Shown here in pieces: positions 35,434 to 43,412 of a stretch of 64,000 nucleotides of DNA. The stretch is taken from positions 25,899 through 89,898 of the forward strand of contig CAJXOH010000003.1 in assembly GCA_913057895.1 (NCBI GenBank). Direction: 5' to 3'. Below the pieces are notes generated by a model, which worked only from the letters and a program-made list of their open reading frames with translations, was not told the DNA's origin and ran no database searches. The first letter of the stretch is position 1; each line of letters starts with the position of its first letter. This DNA is from an uncultured Bacteroidota bacterium. GTDB lineage: Bacteria > Bacteroidota > Rhodothermia > Balneolales > Balneolaceae. A program made the position numbers and the translations under genes.

Positions 35434-36546
35434 TTAGGATGATGCAGCGAGGTCCTTGACAAATTCGTCAAACAAATATCGACTATCATGTGGACCCGGT
35501 GATGCCTCTGGGTGGTATTGAATACAAAATCCTGTGAAATCTTTAAAGCGTAGCCCCTCAATAGAGCCATCATTAAGATTTTTATGGGTAACAGTAGCCA
35601 CTTTTTCGATGTGAGCATCTTCTTTGACAGCAAAACCATGGTTTTGTGTCGTGATCTCCACAAGCTTAGTAGAAAGGTTTTGCACAGGTTGATTTGCACC
35701 ACGATGACCTACAAACATCTTGTCAACGGCGCATCCTTCCGATAAAGCCATCAGTTGATGGCCTAAGCAGATGCCAAATAATGGTTTGCTCTCTTTTTTG
35801 GCCCACTCGAGAATGGGGGCTGCAAAGGGAGCTGTTGCATTTGGATCACCAGGCCCATTACTCAAAAAGACACCATCTGGATTCCATTCTTTCACATCTT
35901 CAAGGGGTGCTTGTGCAGGAAAAACTCGGAGTGAACACCCTCTGGCACGTAATTGATCAAGGATTGTTTTCTTGACACCATAATCCATAACAGCCACTTT
36001 ATACACGGATTCACCTTCTGCGGGAAAGGATTGCGCTTCAGTACGTGTCACATGTTGAGATAGCTCAAGCCCCGCCATGGAAGGCCACTCCTTAGCCTTG
36101 GCAACAAGCTCTTCATCGGATACATTTTCGGTTGAAATCACAGCATTCATGACCCCTTTTTCGCGAATATGTTTCACAAGTTGGCGTGTATCGATGCCTT
36201 GAATACCTGTGAGCTGGTGTGTTTCCATGTACTCACGCAAGCTTGCATCCGCAGACGGATTGCTGTAACGCTCTGTAAAGGATCGAATGATTAATCCAGA
36301 GATCATCACTTTTGCCGCCTCATCATCCTCAGCAGAGGTACCGTAATTCCCAATATGTGGATAGGTCATGACCATAAGTTGGCCAAAGTAGCTTGGGTCC
36401 GTAAAGATTTCCTGATATCCCGTCATGCTTGTGTTGAAACAACACTCACCCCCCACGGATCCTGGAACACCAATTGCATGTCCATAAAAGATGAGGCCAT
36501 CTGAAAGAGCAAGCCTTGCCGAATACTGTTTCGGTGTATTAGTCAT
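35434..36546 (-). CDS. carA: Carbamoyl-phosphate synthase small (glutaminase) subunit
   Basis: It hydrolyses glutamine and passes ammonia to CarB. The N-terminal domain is CarA-specific (RLALSDGLIFYGHAIG, ECCFNTSMTGYQEIFTDPSY). The class I glutaminase domain has the Cys nucleophile in FGICLGHQLMAL and the His-Glu pair in QYHPEASPGP. Start ATG at 36546 gives 370 residues; an upstream in-frame ATG at 36570 is the alternative. Cotranscribed with carB. The 80 bases upstream of the start hold the terminator of the next gene and little else. Confidence 0.95.
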   Translation of the reverse strand: MTNTPKQYSARLALSDGLIFYGHAIGVPGSVGGECCFNTSMTGYQEIFTDPSYFGQLMVMTYPHIGNYGTSAEDDEAAKVMISGLIIRSFTERYSNPSADASLREYMETHQLTGIQGIDTRQLVKHIREKGVMNAVISTENVSDEELVAKAKEWPSMAGLELSQHVTRTEAQSFPAEGESVYKVAVMDYGVKKTILDQLRARGCSLRVFPAQAPLEDVKEWNPDGVFLSNGPGDPNATAPFAAPILEWAKKESKPLFGICLGHQLMALSEGCAVDKMFVGHRGANQPVQNLSTKLVEITTQNHGFAVKEDAHIEKVATVTHKNLNDGSIEGLRFKDFTGFCIQYHPEASPGPHDSRYLFDEFVKDLAASS

Positions 36547-36623
36547 ATCGATAAGTCTGTAGAGGGTCAAGCAAGTGATTGTGAACTAGACACTTGCAAT
36601 GATGATGGATGCTAAAAAAAACC

Positions 36624-36656
36624 AAAAAAAATCCGACTACGGAACCCGCGTCGGAT
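36624..36656 (-). terminator. Rho-independent terminator before carA
   Basis: Minus-strand arms GTCGGAT-type, 7 bases each (36656-36650 and 36637-36631), around a 12-base loop, followed by eight T residues (36631-36624). It lies about 95 bases after the stop of the 36751 membrane gene and shields carA from upstream transcription. Confidence 0.65.
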
Positions 36657-36750
36657 GGGAAAGAGAACGATTTGGAAGTCGGTCGCTTGTAGCTTTGCAT
36701 AAAATCAAATGTACACAAAATTGGTCATACACTCAACCAACAAATGTCAA

Positions 36751-37086
36751 TTATGGAGCGATTTTTCCCCGAAGTTCTTTTCCAAACCAAGCTGAGCTTG
36801 CAGTTAAGATTCCGCCGACTAGTCCTGCGAGAATGAGAGATACCCATGGCGCCTCAATCCCGGTGAATAGGGTGGAGAGTCGCTCACTCAAGATGAATTC
36901 GTTTTGCATGGATGTAATCAGGCTTTGGCCTGTCCACACGATGAAACCTACGGACAAACCAACTGGAAAGACCCAAGATGGTTGTCGCCAAATCCCAATG
37001 ATGAGTCCTGCTAGAATAAGACTCCACCAAGGTAAAAACAGGGTAAAAAACCATGTCAAAGCAATAAAATAGAGCCAGTTCTTCAT
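36751..37086 (-). CDS. Small hypothetical membrane protein
   Basis: I do not recognise a family. It is 111 residues from ATG 37086, or 127 from ATG 37134. Four hydrophobic segments are visible (YFIALTWFFTLFLPWWSL, LAGLIIGIW, WVFPVGLSVGFIVWTG, WVSLILAGLVGGILTASSAWF), so it is probably an inner-membrane protein. It is divergent from the 2-oxoacid dehydrogenase E2 gene and lies next to a 21-bp palindrome at 37187, which may control both. Transcription ends at 36624. No catalytic motif is apparent. Confidence 0.6.
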   Translation of the reverse strand: MKNWLYFIALTWFFTLFLPWWSLILAGLIIGIWRQPSWVFPVGLSVGFIVWTGQSLITSMQNEFILSERLSTLFTGIEAPWVSLILAGLVGGILTASSAWFGKELRGKIAP

Positions 37087-37186
37087 AGGGTGAAAGACAT
37101 TTAGGGTCCAAGACGTGCTATTTGACACGTTCATTTGTGTACGATTCAGAAGGTATCATTCGTACTCGTTACACACCAATAGCACA

Positions 37187-37207
37187 TATTTGATAGTATA
37201 TCAAATA
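37187..37207. promoter_or_regulatory. Perfect inverted repeat, candidate operator
   Basis: Two perfect 9-base arms, TATTTGATA and TATCAAATA, flank a GTA spacer. The site is in the divergent intergenic region, 122 bases before the E2 start and about 100 bases (or 53) before the membrane protein start. Perfect symmetry over 18 bases suggests a dimeric regulator site. No T tract follows, so it is not a terminator. Confidence 0.5.
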
Positions 37208-37328
37208 ATGAGAACTTTTAAATCAAGTCGATTTGTGAGTTCTAGTGGTACTTCTCGCAAATTAGCGCACATATTTTATACAATACGTTAACTAGTACGG
37301 TCCAAACGTTTAATCGAGTAAGCTTACA

Positions 37329-39197
37329 ATGGCAAAAGTTGAGATTATGATGCCCCAAATGGGCGAGTCTGTAATGGAAGGTGAGGTGATTGGATGGTCG
37401 AAAGGAGTGGGAGACACTGTCGAGGTCGATGAAACTCTTTTAGAAATTGCCACAGACAAGGTTGATACGGAGGTTCCCTCCCCAGAAGCGGGTGTCATTG
37501 TAGAGCTACTTGCACAAGAAGGGGATACCATAGAGGTAGGCAAACCTATCGCAATCATCGAAACCGATGCAAGCGCCGCTGCAACGACTGCCCCCACATC
37601 ATCAGAGGCCGCACCAAAACAAGCACCGCCAGCTGCTGCGGACCCTGCCCCTGATTCGGAGACAGCACCTGAAACACCTGCTCCCGCTGAAAGTGCTCCA
37701 AAAGCGGAACCAACTCCAGTTGCGGCACCTCAAGCGACAGGGGAGTCAATAGAAGTTGTGATGCCTCAAATGGGAGAATCTGTGATGGAAGGTGAGGTAT
37801 TAAGCTGGAGCAAAGCAATTGGCGACACGGTAGAGGTGGATGAGACCCTTCTAGAAATAGCCACCGATAAGGTGGACACGGAGGTCCCTTCCCCAGAAGC
37901 GGGTGTCTTGACTGACATCTTAGCAAAAGAAGGTGAGACCATTCAAGTTGGTCAAGTGATTGCCCGACTTGCCCCCGCGGGATCGGGTGCATCGGCAGCG
38001 CCCTCTACGGCTTCTGCACCAGCTCCCGAGCCGAAACCAGCTCCTGCCCCTCAAGAAGCCCCCGCTGCTAAACCACAACAACCTGTAGCGTCGGAAAGTG
38101 CAGAAACTCCTGTAAAAGGAGGCCCAATACCCAATACCACACCAGCAGGTAAATTTCTATCACCACTGGTTCGTTCAATAGCAGAAAAAGAGGGTATCCC
38201 TGTTGAAACCCTTGATCAAATCCCAGGAACGGGTAAAGATGGTCGCCTGACGAAAAAGGATATGCTGAACTTTTTATCCATTCGCCCACCACAAACGGAC
38301 GGAACTTCTCAGCCAGCAACACCCGCTGCCTCTGGTGGTGGATTGTCTCGACCAGGGGCACCTGCTTCTGCTCCTGCCAAGGCCGCAGTTCCTACTACTC
38401 CAGCGACTCCATCTACTGCCACCTCATCTAGCAGTGGGTCTATCAATGCGGGTCAACTCAATGTGAAGGCGCCTGAGCAACAAATTGAGATTATCAAGAT
38501 GGACCGTATGCGTAAGATGATTGCAGAGCATATGGTTAACTCTAAGCAGACATCGGCTCACGTTACGACGTTCTCGGATGTAGACGTCACACAGATTGTG
38601 AAATGGCGTGCTGCTAATAAGGATAGATTCCTCCAGCAAACAGGGGCAAAGCTAACGTTTACTCCTATTTTTGTGGAAGCGATCATTCAGGCGATACGAG
38701 AGTTCCCACTCATTAATAGTTCAATCGTTGGGGATGAGATACACGTTAAAAAGAATATCAACTTTGGGTTAGCGGTTGCTCTTGGAGAAGGGGGTATAGG
38801 TGGATTGATTGTGCCTGTGATCAAGCATGCACAGGACAAGAATCTAGCAGCACTTGCCCATGCAATTGCTGATCTTGCAACAAAGGCCAGAGCGAAAACC
38901 CTCAGTCCAGATGATCTGGTTGGCGGGACCATTACGTTGACCAACTATGGAAGTGTTGGTAATCTGATGGGTACTCCAATTATCAATCAACCTCAAGTGG
39001 CTATCATTGGAACAGGCGCCATTGAAAAACGACCTGTTGTTATGGAAACGTCTGATGGGGATGTGATTGCAATACGTCACCAGATGTATCTATCGATGAG
39101 TTATGACCACCGATCAATAGACGGTGCTCATGGTGGAGCGTTCTTGAACCGGATTAAGCAACTACTTGAAGGGTTTGACCCGAATCGTTCGTTTTAA
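37329..39197 (+). CDS. 2-oxoacid dehydrogenase E2 (dihydrolipoyl acyltransferase) with two lipoyl domains
   Basis: The acyltransferase core of a 2-oxoacid dehydrogenase complex, 622 residues. Lipoyl domain 1 covers about residues 3-77 and domain 2 about 141-215, each with the lipoylated lysine in EIATDKVDTEVPSP. Ala/Pro-rich linkers separate them. The E3/E1-binding domain is near 280-315 (LSPLVRSIAEKEGI, GTGKDGRLTKKD). The catalytic domain ends with SYDHRSIDGAHG, with His594 and Asp598. Sequence does not settle whether the substrate is 2-oxoglutarate or branched-chain; the catalytic domain resembles succinyl and branched-chain types. No E1 or E3 gene is adjacent. An inverted repeat lies upstream. 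Confidence 0.92.
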   Translation: MAKVEIMMPQMGESVMEGEVIGWSKGVGDTVEVDETLLEIATDKVDTEVPSPEAGVIVELLAQEGDTIEVGKPIAIIETDASAAATTAPTSSEAAPKQAPPAAADPAPDSETAPETPAPAESAPKAEPTPVAAPQATGESIEVVMPQMGESVMEGEVLSWSKAIGDTVEVDETLLEIATDKVDTEVPSPEAGVLTDILAKEGETIQVGQVIARLAPAGSGASAAPSTASAPAPEPKPAPAPQEAPAAKPQQPVASESAETPVKGGPIPNTTPAGKFLSPLVRSIAEKEGIPVETLDQIPGTGKDGRLTKKDMLNFLSIRPPQTDGTSQPATPAASGGGLSRPGAPASAPAKAAVPTTPATPSTATSSSSGSINAGQLNVKAPEQQIEIIKMDRMRKMIAEHMVNSKQTSAHVTTFSDVDVTQIVKWRAANKDRFLQQTGAKLTFTPIFVEAIIQAIREFPLINSSIVGDEIHVKKNINFGLAVALGEGGIGGLIVPVIKHAQDKNLAALAHAIADLATKARAKTLSPDDLVGGTITLTNYGSVGNLMGTPIINQPQVAIIGTGAIEKRPVVMETSDGDVIAIRHQMYLSMSYDHRSIDGAHGGAFLNRIKQLLEGFDPNRSF

Positions 39198-39250
39198 GTG
39201 ATTCTGGACGTACTTTTTATTTTGGTTCCAACCTAGCTCTCTAGGGACTC

Positions 39251-40108
39251 ATGGAAATCATTCACACGATTGACGCACTTCAGGAAGCTCTTTTAGCTCA
39301 GCAAAAAGCATTCCCAAATAGATCTAGGCAACTGGTGCCTACCATGGGTGCGTTGCATGAAGGTCACCGAGAATTACTTAAACACGCAGTGGCAGAAGGT
39401 CCAACAGTTGCAACCATTTTTGTTAATCCATTGCAATTTGGCCCTAATGAAGACTTTGATCGATATCCTCGTGATTTAACCCAAGATCAGAAGGTATGTG
39501 AAGAAGAGGGTGTGTCGATTCTTTTCGCTCCACATCCCGAAGAGATGGCGCTTTCTAATCAACAATTTGTCCTTCAGCCCAATAACCTTATTGATTATAT
39601 GTGTGGCCCTCATAGACCGGGCCATTTTGAAGGGGTTTGTCATGTCGTTATGCGGTTGTTTCAGCTCATTCAGCCTGATGAAGCGTGGTTTGGTCAAAAA
39701 GATTTTCAGCAATACCGTGTATTAGAGGCAATGGTGGATGAATTTGCCATGCCGATTCATATGCATTGTGTAGAAACCGTTCGAGAGGCTGATGGGTTGG
39801 CTCTGAGTAGTCGAAATCGCTATCTCAATGCTCAAGAAAGAGAGCGTGCAGTTACACTTTTTAACGCCCTGGAGCAAATCAAGGAAGCTGTAGAAGCAAA
39901 AGAACCTGCTGAAATCATCCAAAAGAAACGAAAGCAACTCGAAACGCAACTTTCTGACGCTGGTTTTCGTTTAGAGTATCTGGATGTATTTAATGTGTCA
40001 ACGTTGGCTCCTTCAAAGACCTTCCCTGATGGGCAGCCATTTGTGGTTGCTGGTGCTGGATGGGTTGGGCAAACAAGACTCATTGATAACCTCCTAATTA
40101 ACGTATGA
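39251..40108 (+). CDS. panC: Pantothenate synthetase
   Basis: PanC ligates pantoate and beta-alanine via pantoyl-adenylate. The 285-residue protein has PTMGALHEGHREL with the adenylylation HxGH-type motif (His36, His39), VNPLQFGPNEDFDRYPR, QKDFQQY, and SSRNRYL as the KMSKS-like loop. It starts with ATG at 39251. It is followed 37 bases later by panD, whose product makes the beta-alanine. A small hairpin lies immediately after its stop. Confidence 0.96.
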   Translation: MEIIHTIDALQEALLAQQKAFPNRSRQLVPTMGALHEGHRELLKHAVAEGPTVATIFVNPLQFGPNEDFDRYPRDLTQDQKVCEEEGVSILFAPHPEEMALSNQQFVLQPNNLIDYMCGPHRPGHFEGVCHVVMRLFQLIQPDEAWFGQKDFQQYRVLEAMVDEFAMPIHMHCVETVREADGLALSSRNRYLNAQERERAVTLFNALEQIKEAVEAKEPAEIIQKKRKQLETQLSDAGFRLEYLDVFNVSTLAPSKTFPDGQPFVVAGAGWVGQTRLIDNLLINV

Positions 40109-40125
40109 CGTAGGGTAGCCTACGT
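40108..40125 (+). other. Short hairpin between panC and panD
   Basis: A perfect 7-base stem ACGTAGG/CCTACGT with a 4-base loop GTAG begins at the last base of the panC stop. No T tract follows, so it is not a standard terminator. It may stabilise the mRNA or tune panD expression. Confidence 0.35.
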
Positions 40126-40145
40126 TCCTGAGGATCTATTAGATT

Positions 40146-40493
40146 ATGAAACGAACTCTTTTTCATTCGAAAATCCAGCCATTAACGGTGACTGATGCGA
40201 ATCTTCACTACGAGGGCTCTATTACATTGGATGTAGATCTACTTGATCAGTCAGGAATTGTTCCATATGAACGTGTACAAGTCCTCAATATCAATAATGG
40301 TCACCGTCTCGAAACCTATACGATTCCTGGTGATAGAGGCTCTGGTATTTGCTGTTTAAATGGGGCGGCTGCTCGTCTTACCCAAATTGGAGATCAAGTC
40401 ATCGTGATCGCATACGGTCTCTTTGATGATGATGAAATCGTCAATCATACGCCAAATGTCACACTAGTTGACAGTCAAAACAAGCCAAAATAG
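40146..40493 (+). CDS. panD: Aspartate 1-decarboxylase
   Basis: PanD is the pyruvoyl-dependent enzyme converting aspartate to beta-alanine for pantothenate. It is 115 residues. The self-cleavage site is Gly24-Ser25 in LHYEGSITLD, where Ser25 becomes the pyruvoyl group. Further family blocks are YERVQVLNINNGHRLETY and RLTQIGDQVIVIAYG. It is complete and adjacent to panC, so one operon supplies both substrates of coenzyme A precursor synthesis. Confidence 0.97.
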   Translation: MKRTLFHSKIQPLTVTDANLHYEGSITLDVDLLDQSGIVPYERVQVLNINNGHRLETYTIPGDRGSGICCLNGAAARLTQIGDQVIVIAYGLFDDDEIVNHTPNVTLVDSQNKPK

Positions 40494-40516
40494 ACTCTAT
40501 AAACAGAGAGCACCCT

Positions 40517-42010
40517 ATGAAATTAAATCGCAATTTACTACTTGTTGGTGGCGCAGTCGTCATTATTGGCATCTTATGGTTTGCACTTGGCCGAACAGGT
40601 GATGACTCGACTCAAATTTATGCTGAAGCCCAACGAGGACCTTTTGAGGTCGTTATCAATACGACGGGCGAGCTTCAAGCCAAAAACTCTACCCAAATTA
40701 TGGGGCCACGTAATGCACGAGACGTACGCGTGTATAATTTCAATATCCAGCGAATCGTCCCTGAGGGTACCGTTGTACAGCGTGGACAGTTTGTTGCAGA
40801 GCTCGATCGCTCGGAAGCGAATACTCGACTCCAGGATGCCCAATTAAATGTTCAACAGGCGGAGTCTCAGTTTGAGCAGGCTCAACTTGACAGCTCCTTA
40901 ACATTATCTGCTGCAAGAAACTCACTCGAGAATCTCGAATTTCAAGTTGAAGAGAGACAACTGGCCGTTGAACAATCGATTTATGAATCACCTTCTGTAC
41001 AACGTCAAGCGGAGATTGCTTATGAACAAACAAAAAGGCAGCTCCAGCAAGAGCGTGAGAATTATGTGACCCGAGTCCGAAAGGAAGAGGCGAGATTACG
41101 TGAGTTGGAGACTGAACTCATTGAAGAACAAAATGATTTACAGCGTATCCAACAGGTGATCGATGAGTTTACTGTCTATGCACCAGAAAATGGCATGGTC
41201 ATCTACACGCGTAATGGTGGGACAAAGGTTGCCGAGGGTAGTAGTGTGAGTGCATGGAACCCAGTGATTGCTGAGTTACCTGATTTTTCTGTCATGGAGT
41301 CCATTACCTATGTCAATGAAGTGGACATACAAAAGGTTCGCGTGAACCAGTTGGTTGAAATAGGTCTGGATGCGATCCCTGAAAAAGCCTTATCGGGGGT
41401 AGTGACCTCAGTGGCGAATATTGGAGAGCAACGCCAAAACTCCGATTCTAAAGTGTTTGAAGTCGTCATTGAGATCAATGAATCAGATTCAGTACTTCGC
41501 CCCTCCATGACAACCTCCAATGCCATTACCATTGAGCAAATTGTGGATGCTGTCTATGTTCCGCTAGAGACCGTATTTGAATTTAACGGCCTTGATGTGG
41601 TCTACAAGAAAGCCGGTTTGGGTGTTGAGCGTCATCAAGTATGGTTGGGCTCTATGAATGAGAATGACGTTGTTGTGAAAGCGGGTGTTGAAGAGGGTGA
41701 CGAGATGTTAATGTCCATGCCTCTTGATACATCAGGGCTCAAATTTGTCCCACTGGATGAGGACGTGCTTGAAGAAATTCGAGCGATTGAGCAGGCTGAA
41801 CTCCAACGTCAACAAGAACAACAATCTCGCCAGTCTCAATCTAGGCAGGGTCAAGGTGGAATGATGCGTATGGATTTCCAAAACATGACCCCGGAGCAGC
41901 GAGACTCCTTGCGAAGAGTGTTTATGAACCGAGGGGGTTCTGGCCAGGGCGGCCAAGGTGGAGCAGGACAGGGTCGTGTTCAAGTTCAGTCTAATAGCTC
42001 AGGATCTTAG
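40517..42010 (+). CDS. HlyD/MacA-type periplasmic adaptor of an efflux pump
   Basis: A 497-residue membrane-fusion protein. An N-terminal anchor (LLLVGGAVVIIGILWFALG) leads to a lipoyl-like half-domain (IVPEGTVVQRGQFVAELD), a long alpha-helical hairpin with heptads (about 100-210), a second half-domain (VYAPENGMVIYTRNGGTKVAEG), then a beta-barrel and MP domain. The last 70 residues are a Gln/Ser/Gly-rich tail with the motif NMTPEQRDSLRRVFMNR, resembling Spy/CpxP LTPEQR motifs and common in Bacteroidota adaptors. It precedes a MacB-like permease (9 bases later) and a TolC, so it is one tripartite export system. Confidence 0.88.
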   Translation: MKLNRNLLLVGGAVVIIGILWFALGRTGDDSTQIYAEAQRGPFEVVINTTGELQAKNSTQIMGPRNARDVRVYNFNIQRIVPEGTVVQRGQFVAELDRSEANTRLQDAQLNVQQAESQFEQAQLDSSLTLSAARNSLENLEFQVEERQLAVEQSIYESPSVQRQAEIAYEQTKRQLQQERENYVTRVRKEEARLRELETELIEEQNDLQRIQQVIDEFTVYAPENGMVIYTRNGGTKVAEGSSVSAWNPVIAELPDFSVMESITYVNEVDIQKVRVNQLVEIGLDAIPEKALSGVVTSVANIGEQRQNSDSKVFEVVIEINESDSVLRPSMTTSNAITIEQIVDAVYVPLETVFEFNGLDVVYKKAGLGVERHQVWLGSMNENDVVVKAGVEEGDEMLMSMPLDTSGLKFVPLDEDVLEEIRAIEQAELQRQQEQQSRQSQSRQGQGGMMRMDFQNMTPEQRDSLRRVFMNRGGSGQGGQGGAGQGRVQVQSNSSGS

Positions 42011-42019
42011 AGTTACGGC

Positions 42020-43408
42020 ATGAATCTCCAAAATCTTGGCTACAACTTTGACATTGCCATTGAGGCAATGAAGCAAAATCGGCTTCGCTCTTTTTTGACC
42101 TCCCTTGGGATCATTTTTGGCGTGGCCTCTGTGATATCAATGCTTGCCATTGGTCGCGGTGCCCAAGAAGAGGTGCTCGATCAAATGAAACTACTGGGCA
42201 CCAACAACATCATTGTGCAGCCTGTTGTGGAACAAAAAGAGGGTGATGTCGAGGCTACGGGAGGAGATGCAACTACAGAAGCAGGCTCGAAAAAATTCTC
42301 ACCAGGCCTAACCCTTCAAGATCTTGAAGCAATCCAAAGTACGATTCCATATGTCGAAACGGCTACCCCAGAGATCATCTACGACACACAGATTATTCGT
42401 GCCGGGAGAATGCGAACGGGTAAAATTATTGGGGTTTCAGATGAATACTTCGAGATCAATGAATCAGCATTCGAATTAGGGGACAACTTTACGGATGCAC
42501 AGGTAGAGCAATCGTTACCCGTTGCTATCATTGGATCTGGCATACGCGCCAAGTTTTTTTCTGGCGAGGACCCCATAGGAAGACGGATCAAAGCAGGAAA
42601 AGTCTGGTTTCGCGTGGTTGGTGTGCTTGAAGAGAAGCGAATTTCGAGCCAGCAAATTGAAAATCTCGGTATTCGAGATTACAACATGGATATTTATGCA
42701 CCTGTAACGTCAGTCTTGTTGCGATATGGGAATCGATCCGTTGTTACAGGTGACGATGTCGGTGGAGGCGGTGGCTCAACAACCATGTTTTTTGGTCGTG
42801 GATTTGCTATATCGACGTCCACAGCCTCATCGGGTGTAAACAGTGGTGATGGCAATACCAACGAAGTTGATCGCCTGATTGTCCGAGTAGAAGACAATCA
42901 ATACAGCGTAGCCGTCTCAGAAATTATGTCTCGAATGTTGCAACGTCGTCATAATGATGTGGTCGATTTTGAGATTATTGTGCCTGAGATATTGTTGGAA
43001 CAAGAACAGCGCACCAAGAATATCTTCAATATTGTACTCGCTGCAATTGCTTCGATTTCGCTGATTGTCGGGGGGATAGGTATCATGAATATCATGCTTG
43101 CATCTGTAATTGAGCGGTATCGAGAGATTGGCGTACGTCGTGCTGTGGGAGCGCAACAAAAGGACATTCGAATGCAATTTTTGACCGAGGCTCTCACGAT
43201 TTGTTTTGTGGGTGGGTTCATTGGAATTGTCCTCGGAATTGTGCTCAGCTTGGTGATTCAATGGTTTGCAGGAATTCAGACGATCGTTACGCTCGCATCA
43301 ATTTTGATTTCATTTGGCGTTGCTTCGTTAATTGGGGTCATTTTTGGCTATATCCCTGCAAAAAGAGCCTCAGAACAAGACGTTGTTGTCGCACTTAGAT
43401 ATGAGTAA
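42020..43408 (+). CDS. MacB/FtsX-type ABC transporter permease
   Basis: A 462-residue inner-membrane permease without a fused ATPase domain. TM1 follows a positively charged start (LRSFLTSLGIIFGVASVISMLAIG); the large periplasmic domain spans about residues 45-325. The C-terminal FtsX domain has three TMs and the typical IGVRRAVGAQQKDIRMQFLTEAL motif. It contains two low-complexity stretches (EGDVEATGGDATTEAG, GDDVGGGGGSTTMFFG). An ATP-binding partner is required but is not found between the adaptor and TolC genes. Substrate unknown. Confidence 0.9.
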   Translation: MNLQNLGYNFDIAIEAMKQNRLRSFLTSLGIIFGVASVISMLAIGRGAQEEVLDQMKLLGTNNIIVQPVVEQKEGDVEATGGDATTEAGSKKFSPGLTLQDLEAIQSTIPYVETATPEIIYDTQIIRAGRMRTGKIIGVSDEYFEINESAFELGDNFTDAQVEQSLPVAIIGSGIRAKFFSGEDPIGRRIKAGKVWFRVVGVLEEKRISSQQIENLGIRDYNMDIYAPVTSVLLRYGNRSVVTGDDVGGGGGSTTMFFGRGFAISTSTASSGVNSGDGNTNEVDRLIVRVEDNQYSVAVSEIMSRMLQRRHNDVVDFEIIVPEILLEQEQRTKNIFNIVLAAIASISLIVGGIGIMNIMLASVIERYREIGVRRAVGAQQKDIRMQFLTEALTICFVGGFIGIVLGIVLSLVIQWFAGIQTIVTLASILISFGVASLIGVIFGYIPAKRASEQDVVVALRYE

Positions 43409-43412
43409 CCCT

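Noticed and set aside
36599..37072. Plus-strand open frame over the terminator and membrane gene
   Set aside because: It is Lys/Asn/Pro-rich with no family pattern and is antisense to a hydrophobic gene preceded by a terminator hairpin.
37555..37992. Long minus-strand frame inside the E2 gene
   Set aside because: It is Leu/Pro/Gln-rich antisense of the Ala/Pro-rich linkers, with no independent support.
39198..39250. Terminator between E2 and panC
   Set aside because: Only a 5-base stem (CCTAG/CTAGG) without a T run. Not enough to call.
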